A DNA stretch of 64,000 nucleotides from Strongylocentrotus droebachiensis (Eukaryota; Echinodermata; Echinoidea; Camarodonta; Strongylocentrotidae): positions 248,001 through 312,000 of the forward strand of contig JAVYIG010000897.1 in NCBI GenBank assembly GCA_035222895.1, read 5' to 3'. The notes under the pieces are model-generated. The model made no database searches. It was not told the origin of the DNA and saw nothing but the letters and a program-made list of their open reading frames with translations. The translations under genes and the position numbers were made by a program. How positions within the stretch are numbered: position 1 is the stretch's first letter; each line of letters begins with the position of its first letter. Shown here piece by piece: positions 53,101 through 62,100 of this stretch.

Positions 53101-56100
53101 GTTAATTGAATTCACGTATCTGGATACATTTTACCGGTATTTGTTTAGATGTAAACATTTATTCATTTTTGCTAGCAATATTTTATATCTTGCATTTTTT
53201 TTGTATCTTTTTTTGTTTTGTTACTGCTTTGATGTTTTGATGTAAACATTTATTCATTTTGTTATACTTGTTCTCATTTGCTATGTTTTCTTTATACATA
53301 TATGTTTTTGAATGCTTTTTTTATATGATTGTAAACTTGCATTTTTAGTCTTTGGACTTTTTAACAAGTCTTGAATAAAACCTCATTTGAATTGAATTGA
53401 ACAGTGCGAACAAAAGCCATCTCGGCAGTACGTCCTGAAGAGAAAAGCCCTCTCCTAAATATTGCGACTCATTGCAGATGAGAGGACGTTCAGTGATAGA
53501 GACACTGCTGAGGGCTTAGAAAAGAAGCTAAACTCCTTCGAAATGGTATTCGGCCTGAACCTCGCTAAGAAGGCGTTTAGCGTCTCCGAGCCAGTCGGAA
53601 CAAGCCTACGACAACCATCAATAACAGCTCAGAGTGACGTCAGTGAAGTGCATGAGAAGCCCTCATAGCTAGCCGGTCTCCAGGCACAAACAATGTACTG
53701 TTGGACCTACCCTTCCGAGACAACGACCAGTCCCAAAATGTCTTCAACATGGAAGCGCTGAGGAACACAAATTTTCAACTGCCATGGAGCACTACCGATG
53801 TCAGTGCTTTCAGGCAATCAATGAGTGTTCCACTAGAGTCAATGAACGCTTTGACCAGCCAGCCTATCAAGTGCTAAGTGATATTAAAGACGTTATCTTG
53901 AATGCTTCTAATGGGATCAAGGAGAAAAGTATTTTAACAAGAGTAAAGGAGTTATACTTGACATACATTGACTACGGCATGCTAGAATGGGATTCTTTTA
54001 TTAAAAATGTGTTCAATCATTGACAGCTGCCGACCTATCAATTTAAAAAAAAAAAAAAAAAAGTTTAAAAAAAAATATTTTCAAGGAAAAAAAAAATGTA
54101 TTTTTAAAAATATATGTTAAATATATTTACCTATTTTATCGGAAAATTTAATAATTTAAATACATCACAGAATTTTAGAAAATCTGAAAATAAAACGCTA
54201 AGTCAATGAATATGAGGGTCAAATCAAATTTGTACACAAAGTCAATGCATCAGCAGGGTCCGGTGTTTGTTTTTCATTTGACTTTTTGAAGATACCATCA
54301 CATTCGAAGGGCTTGCGATAATCGAAAAAACTTGGAATAAAATCACTGATTTCTTGATTTTTAGGGCTTTTTTGGAGAAACTGTTTCTTAAAACTGGGCT
54401 AAGCCCCCGCATGCTTTGGAAATATGGCTCTGATTCCGCATTTTTGACGGCAAAATTTGGCTTTTAGGATGGATTTTTGGAAGTGACAACGGGACTTTCT
54501 TGTACTAGTTAGTGAGTGACAATGTGTGTAGTGCATTGGTATTTTGCGTGTGTTATGGATATGGCAATTGGATTCGCTGGCTCGATACTCGGTACATGTA
54601 CCGTACTGTATGCATGGACTGGGGAAATGTGCACGTCTTTGAGTGGTGTACATCCCCTGTGTTGTGTGCAATGCGGATGCGTGCGCGCTGCAGGAATCGC
54701 CAATACAAAGCAATAGCACAACTCTGCATACGCTCGTTCTCACAGCCAGCCACGTTTGCACAGCCATACTCGAAACTTTCAAAAAACGTATTTTAGCACA
54801 GCAAAACGTACAAACGTATTTTACCCAAAAAAAACGTATTAATACGTTAAAACCGTACTACTTGGCAGCTCTGCTTATATGGACATAATTGTATCAGCTA
54901 TAGCCACAGCAAACAGTGATTGCACCAATCGAATGCTAACAGTGATTGCACCAATCGAATGCTAACAAATGTAAAGAAGGTCCTTCACATGTATCTTCTT
55001 GCACCAATGAGTGCAGCATCAGGCGAGAGATCATTCTCAGTGCAGAGGAGAATAATAAATCATTTCTAATCCAACAATATAAACAAAGATTGATTCTGTA
55101 CACGGTAAACTTTTTTATTTTTGTTCTTTCCCCCTCTATTAGGCATTAGTTTTTGTTCACCTTCTTAAACAACAATATTATACTGTATTACTGCTTCGGT
55201 GGCAGCACCAATAAAGCCTTTGGCTTTCATAGCTGTCTCCACATTCATATGACATTTTTGTTGTTGTTGTATTCTATTGTAAATGTTTCTCTTCAACTTG
55301 TACGCTTTGTTTTGTATTTTATATGTTTTTTATGATGTTTTTATGATCAATAAAATAAAAACAATTACAATAAAGAGGCAGAGGTATAATAAGCTCTTGA
55401 TCCTGCCCATTCATAAGGACTTGATGTCACAGCCATCGCCAGGGAACTCATATACAGAAATAAACAGCGATTACAGTTCTTTGGAATATTCTCAGAATGA
55501 TGTAACATACAGTGTATGATAATTTACCTGTGGTAAGAGGAAACACTTTGTCGCTGTTCACTGACATGATGTTTGACATAGCACAATATAGGGCAACAAG
55601 CTTTGTACTTTTAGGATTTTGAGTTCTGCTTAATTATAAATTATCAAATGCAGAATAATGTTTAAAAAAATGTAAAAGCCTTGGTTTTATCAAAAATACA
55701 AATGTTGACATTGTTTAACATTTATGCTAGCAGATTGCACAATCCTAAATGTTATGAATGATTTAGACCAAGCTTGTATTTGAAGAGCTGAAAAAGGAGT
55801 GGTTTGGGGGGCGACAGGATTTTTCCTTTCATCAGATAAGTGCATTTCACCCAAGAACAGGAATGCCAACCATCATCTAAGGATCAGCTGAAGCACACAC
55901 TCAACCCAGTCTACCTAAGCGTCACACTGGATTGCTCCCTTACCTACAAGAACCTCATTGCCAACACAAAGGCAAAAGTTGGAGCCCGCAATAGCATCCT
56001 CAAGAAGCTAGCCAACACCAACTGGGGGACTGATGCCAGAACAATCCGGACGACAGCCCTTGCACTTTGCTTCTCTGCTGTAGAGTATGCATCACCAGTA

Positions 56101-59100
56101 TGGAGTAGGTCGGCCCACGCACCCAAGAATGACCCAGCTCTAAATACATCCTGCGGAGCAATCACGTGCTGCCTTAGGCTTACTAAAGTAGAAGATCTCT
56201 ACCTGCTTTGCGGTATTGCCCCACCACATGTCAGAAGGCTGGTCTTGTCCCAGAAAGAAGAGGACAAATAAGAAAACAATTCACTCCACCCACTCTTCCA
56301 ACAACAGCCAGTGGGCAAGCGGCTCAAATCCAGACACAGCTTCCTGCACACTGTAGAGCCTCTTAATACCAGCCCTCACAACCAAAGGATGACTTTGTGG
56401 TCTAACCACATCCAGACCACTCCACATAAACTCTCCCTCAGCCCGAAGGAATCCCTCGCAACCGGCTCTAGCGAGACCTGGCCTTCCTGGCTAACCCTCA
56501 AACCCCTAAGAACTGGCTAAGGACGATGCAAAGTCCTAATGCAGAAGTGGGGTTTAGGAGACAAACTAACAGCATGTGAAGGCGGCCAGGAACAGACAAT
56601 GGAACACCTGCAAGTCTACCCACTCCTGCCAGAGCCATGCACCCAAAATGACCTGGAAGCTGTGATTTGCCGTGCCAGAGCCTGTGTGAACCACTGGACG
56701 GGACTTTTGTAGTGACTCGATAAGAAGAAGGAGTGTGCCTTTTTCAAAAGAGGAAGTGCCCCATTTTCATTTTGCCCCCCCCCCCCCTCCCCCCACACTT
56801 TTAAATTCGCTACGCCGCCCCTGCTCCCAGGAACCAGGACTCGAGTCCAGATATTAGTCCGAGTGTCATCATTACATGACCAAGGCTGAGAAAACCTGGC
56901 CATGAGGCCAAATCCAACCAAGAGTCCTTCAACACCGATGTTGAGCACGTGAACATAATAAATCAAACACAAGAAGATGTGTGGTACTTACAAAGAAACT
57001 TGGGATCATCATGACTCCGATCTCATATGAACGAATCATCAGCTGACTGCCATTCTTCTCAAAGGCTCCCCATGCTGCCTTAGACAAATTAGCACTGTGA
57101 GGAGAAGGAGAGACCAATTACATTGTATATCAGTGTTACTTAGGGAAAAAGAAGAAGAAGAAGAAGAAGAAGAAGAAGAAGAAGAACAATAAAATCAACA
57201 TCAATAGGGAGAGGGGAAAAAAGGAGAAGAAACAGGAGATTAAGGAGAAGAATAAAATAACAAGAAAAAGAAGAAGAAAAAGGAAAAGAACAACAACAAA
57301 AATAAAAAGTAGACCAAGAATAAGAAGTAGAACAACAAGAACAAGAAGAAGACAAAGAAGAAGAAAGAATAAGAAGGAAAAACACAATGGCTGCTTAACT
57401 TCACTGTGGACTGAATGATTGAGTGCATATTTCTGCACTATGAAGTTATGATTATAAACCATACAAGTGGTAAATTGCAGATCCTTACATCTTTAACATG
57501 AATACTAAGAATTTCTCCCAAGAAATTTGTTAAAATTCCCTAAAAAGTTTACTGAATGTTTATTCTACGGAAAACACGTACATTTCAAAATCTCTATCTC
57601 CCCTATACGCAGAATAAATAGGATGAGCAGAAGAAACACCGACTTGAAAAGAGCGAAGGTTGTTTACTGGAAAAATGTGTGGCTTAGCAATTGAATCCCA
57701 TGAAAAAGCTAATAATGATTACAATATAAAGAACTCAGAAACGTAATATAAAGCGCTGTACAAATGTAACGGTCATTACTATTATTATTATTTTTGAATG
57801 TAAAGAAAACAATTGTATGGCTTACCTTGTAACCATGAACCAAGCAATTTCTTGATCATCAGGAGACAGCCTGGTGTAGGTCTTGATGTGAGGGCAAGCT
57901 CTGTTACGGCCCACCTGAGATGCCTTCCACTGACTGAATACAATACAAACAACATTGAGAGCATTCATTGGGGTTTCTAAAAAAAGACCATGGCAAATGG
58001 GAGTGACAAGAAAGAAAGAGGGAGAGAGAAAGAAAGAGAGAGAGAGTTGTACCGGTATGACACATACTCTTGTGAATATTGCTCCACAGAGTCCACAGTC
58101 AATATCACACACTAAACTTCAATCGTAACATCAACCCCGAATCAAACACTTTATCTTAACCATTCATAACCTAAAACCTTATTGGAACCCTACCCTAACC
58201 CCACATTTTTGCTGAAATAAAGCATGGATCAATTATCACTGGATGATATGTTGGAATACCCTCTGAGCGAAAGGGCTACTGACTTTCACGCCATGACACT
58301 CCCTCCCTCCACTTCTTCTTATCTCGAGCATCCTTATCATTTAGACCAACCTTACTGCCACGAAAGGAACAAAATGTAGCATTAGTGCCTCAAGGGTATA
58401 GAGAGAACACTAGTCTATCCATCTTCAAAACAGCCCCAAACATGTTGGAATGGTTGCTGACAGACCAATCTAGACCATTGACAATAAAAATGTCCCTCCC
58501 TGGTGAGCGACTGAAATCAACTGGCTGACTAGAGGTGTTGTGGTCTAGTGGGTAAGTTGCTGGACTGTGGATCACGGGTCTGTGGTTCGAGTCCCGCCAC
58601 GGCACTAATGTCCTTTGGCAAGATATTAATCTACATTTGCCACTCTCCACCCAGGTGTTAAATGGGTACCGGTAAGAAGGAACTCCTTGAATGCTGTGAG
58701 CATTGAGCGCCAAAATCGGCTGCCTAGCAGAGCCGGAGTAATAGTTGGAGCGCCTTGAGCACCATGCATGGTAGATATGTGCACTATATAACTATCCAAT
58801 ATTATTATTATTATTCGAACACTCTGGAAGGAGGTCGCTGCTTTACGTTGCAGTAAATATTTCATTGTTTTCTTGACGAATGAACTGAATTATTTTCTAC
58901 CTATCAATCAACCAAAACATGTGTATGGGAAGAAAAAGAAGCCAACTTACAAGAAGAATTGGTGCAGATAAGGTTGCTTCTTGGCTGTCTGTATGCTGTA
59001 CGGCAATGAGGCTCCTGCAGGGTAACCCTCTAGGCTTGTTCTCACGTTGTCAGAACATGGAAAGATCTAGCAAGACAAAAAGTCCAGTGCTCAGAAAAGT

Positions 59101-62100
59101 GTTCTCACTTAATTCCAGGTTTGGACCCCCATTAACCCATGGCAGTGTAGTGTCACCTTTCAGTGACATTATATTTTTATCTTTTGATCCAGAATGCCTT
59201 AAATTAAAAATTGTACATGAGCAGAAGGTGTAAAAAATTGCTGAAAAATTTGAGTCCATTTCTGATTTAATACATTGCGTCGTTCATGAATAAGAGCATT
59301 TTCATACACAATAATCATTAAAGTCTCTACATTGGCAACGCAGAGTGAAATTTATGATCACTATTTTCGTGTACAAATCAGCAATTTCAAGTTAAATTTG
59401 TGCAATTTTCTTTCGCATTGTTTCATGTACTGGATGTTTTTCATTCTTTTAAAGGTAAAGACCGGTATTGGAAACGCCCCAATTTCAAAAAATGAAATGC
59501 AAGCTCTTATTACCAATCATGTGAAAGAATATGTTTTGAATAATACAGGATGATAAAAATGTTGACGGGAAACCGCCTACTAATTGATATATTTGGTAAA
59601 TTAGTGTATCTCTCGCCTGTCGAGAGATACAAATGCATGTGTCGCGCACGTGTGTGTAGTCCCATATACATCTTTCTGTGTACAGTGATTCTAACTTTAT
59701 GAAGACTTGGCCAAATTTCTTATCATTTTGATGATTCCAGAACCTTGCAGTACATCTATGCTAGATGATCAACCTTTTCTGATCGATTTCACAATGTTTT
59801 TTTCACAATGCAATCACATGACCATAACTGGTCTTTAGCTTTAAGCTATGAAAGAGTAGGAAATACAAGCAATTGTTGCCAATTTGAGGAGAAAAAGCTT
59901 ATTCATTTAGACCTTTAGAAAACTTCTGAACTGCTATGGGTAAATCAGTCCACTGTTTATGGAATGCTATGGTATCTTCAACTAGAAGTACATTTACTAG
60001 GATTGATGTTTGCCTCACTCTCTCTTTCTTTAAACAAAAAATATCTTCATCTAAACATATTTTTGGGGTAGTTTAAACCCATTACATCTGAATTTTGAAA
60101 CAATAACAGTTACCTCTATCATGAAATATAAACCTATAGGAGATATTTCATGCTCAAGTACTTAATGATAGTTTAAGTTATAATTTCGCATGAAGTTTTG
60201 ACAAAAATCTCTAAACAGTGTTGCTATGCAAGGGTTAAAGAGAACAGATTCTCCTTTGCATTAAGAGATCAGGTTGGAGTAGAAAAGAATGAATGATTTT
60301 GATGATTACCAGCTTCATATGTCTCGTATCTGCATTGGAGGTGAATGACCCTGATTGACCTTTCACACTTGACATACTCTGAAGGAACTCGGCACACAGC
60401 CACTTGGTCTTGTCGCCACCCAGAGAGCCAATGCTAGAGAACTGACCAATGACCGGCCAGGTCTGGACCTGCTCTTTGTCTGGGCCATACTGCCGTAAAA
60501 TCTGCAACAGAATGTTCATTTTAAAGATAAAGTTGAGGCCAGCTGATCATGAAGTGAATTGTGAAGAAAAAAAATCTGACTAGAAGCTATAGGAAAGACT
60601 GATTACGTAGTAAATAAATCAAATTTCATATTGCAAGGTTTTGAAATCATAAATGTAATAATACAAATAAAAGTGACTTAACCTTGCTGAAAATCACATG
60701 CAGTGAAAGGTCTGCACACAGATACAGGTATATGTGACAGTACATACATTTATACAGGGCATACAGGGCAATATGGTCCAACAACAAAGAAGCAGAATAA
60801 AAAGAAGATACAGAAGGAGAAGGAAGAGAAGAAAAAAAGAAGGAGAAGAAGATACAGAAGAGGGAGAAATAGAAGAAAGAGAAGAAGAATAAGGAGAAGA
60901 AAGAGAAGAAGAAAAAGAAGGAGAAGGAAGAGAAAAATAAGAATAAGGGGGAGAAGATACAGAAGGAGGAGAAGGAGAAGTAGAACAGCAAAACAATGTT
61001 TCTTTTAATTACTTGACTGATAAAATGTGTGTTTTCTTACCTTTCTGACCTTGAGATGACCCCATTTATCTTTCAATTCCCCAGTGTGTCTTCCAGGAAC
61101 TGATGAAATAAGAAATACCCTGCACAAGATAGGAATTACTTTCTAAAGACTAATTTCATAACATCATGTGTTTTGGGGCCTCTATTCCCTTCTTGAATTA
61201 TACTAGAAATGGTATTTATTCTATATCTGAAATTTGGACTTCACGCAAGAAATGTACGATTACAAATTAAATTTTTTAACAAATTAAGTTACACTTGAGA
61301 AAATTCTAAATATAAGACAATCAGAGAGAATTTGAAGGGCTTTAAAAGCTAGTTGTAATAACTGGAAAATATGATCCAAAGGTCAATTATTAAATTTGGA
61401 CTGGGATCCATCTGCTAAATTGAAATGGGTAAAAATGGCAATTCTTAGTATAGTAGTAGTATAGTAGTAGTGGTGGTTATTTTACCTGACTGCTAAGAAA
61501 GCATAAATGCTTGTTAGTAAGCAACCAGAGGGCCGACGGCTTTAGGTCCTCTTCGGGAGACCTGGTAATGAGGATTAATGCCTTACCAAAGGGCACTAGC
61601 GCATCGCTTTGGTTTCGAACCCGGGTCGCTGGATTACGAGACCACTGGTCTACCGACTGACCTACATGTATCGCGCCTCCTCTAAATGGATTCTCTCTGT
61701 TTGATTAATACGTGTCATTCAAAATCAGATTCAACTGTATTGTACATTTTCAACCACAGACCTTACTCAATATCTTATTATAGAAGATTGATAAACCATA
61801 AGAATATCAAGAAAAACAACTACTAAAACTATGCATATAACTGCTAACTATTATCATTTCAAGCTAAAGGTATTACACAGATTTTTGACTTACTTTGCAC
61901 TTGAAAAATCATGTTGAGTGATGTGATCTTTCCATGGTTGTAGCGACGGTGATCTGTAAGCTGTCAGGTAAGCTAGTAGATCTCTTTTGAAGAAGCTTGG
62001 GGATTCTCCATTGGTTGCAGTCTGTTTGGATGAAGGCAACTTTGGAAACAGAGGACTGATCCATACTCTGATGAAACATCGGTCAAAAGAAAGGAAGAAC

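Larger units (their letters stand above)
51343..55450 (+). mobile_element. Decayed hAT transposase gene (ZMYM1/DUF4371 type), with nested insertions
   Basis: Conserved hAT blocks appear in order in changing frames. [19 protein letters not shown] is near 52090-52145. [16 protein letters not shown], the catalytic Asp region, is at 52174-52221. [17 protein letters not shown] follows at 52573. LCPTR is near 52748. [10 protein letters not shown] is near 53590. [10 protein letters not shown] is near 53848. [14 protein letters not shown], the C-terminal dimerisation signature, is near 55010, and [12 protein letters not shown] near 55392. Many stops and frame changes break it, so it is inactive. Other repeats lie between blocks (51025-51341, 52462-52573, about 52797-53402, 54030-54935, 55100-55375). 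It is antisense to TDP1. Whether 50536-51020 is its N-terminal part is unclear. Confidence 0.75.

Noticed and set aside
54399-54888. Six overlapping short frames on both strands
   Set aside because: A GC-richer, stop-poor segment gives frames everywhere; no frame shows conserved motifs.
58531-58610. tRNA gene
   Set aside because: Head of a family 1 SINE, with the same body as at 31797 and an ATT tail.
60703-61008. Lys/Arg-rich open frame
   Set aside because: It is a translation of the purine tract and overlaps the edge of a TDP1 intron.
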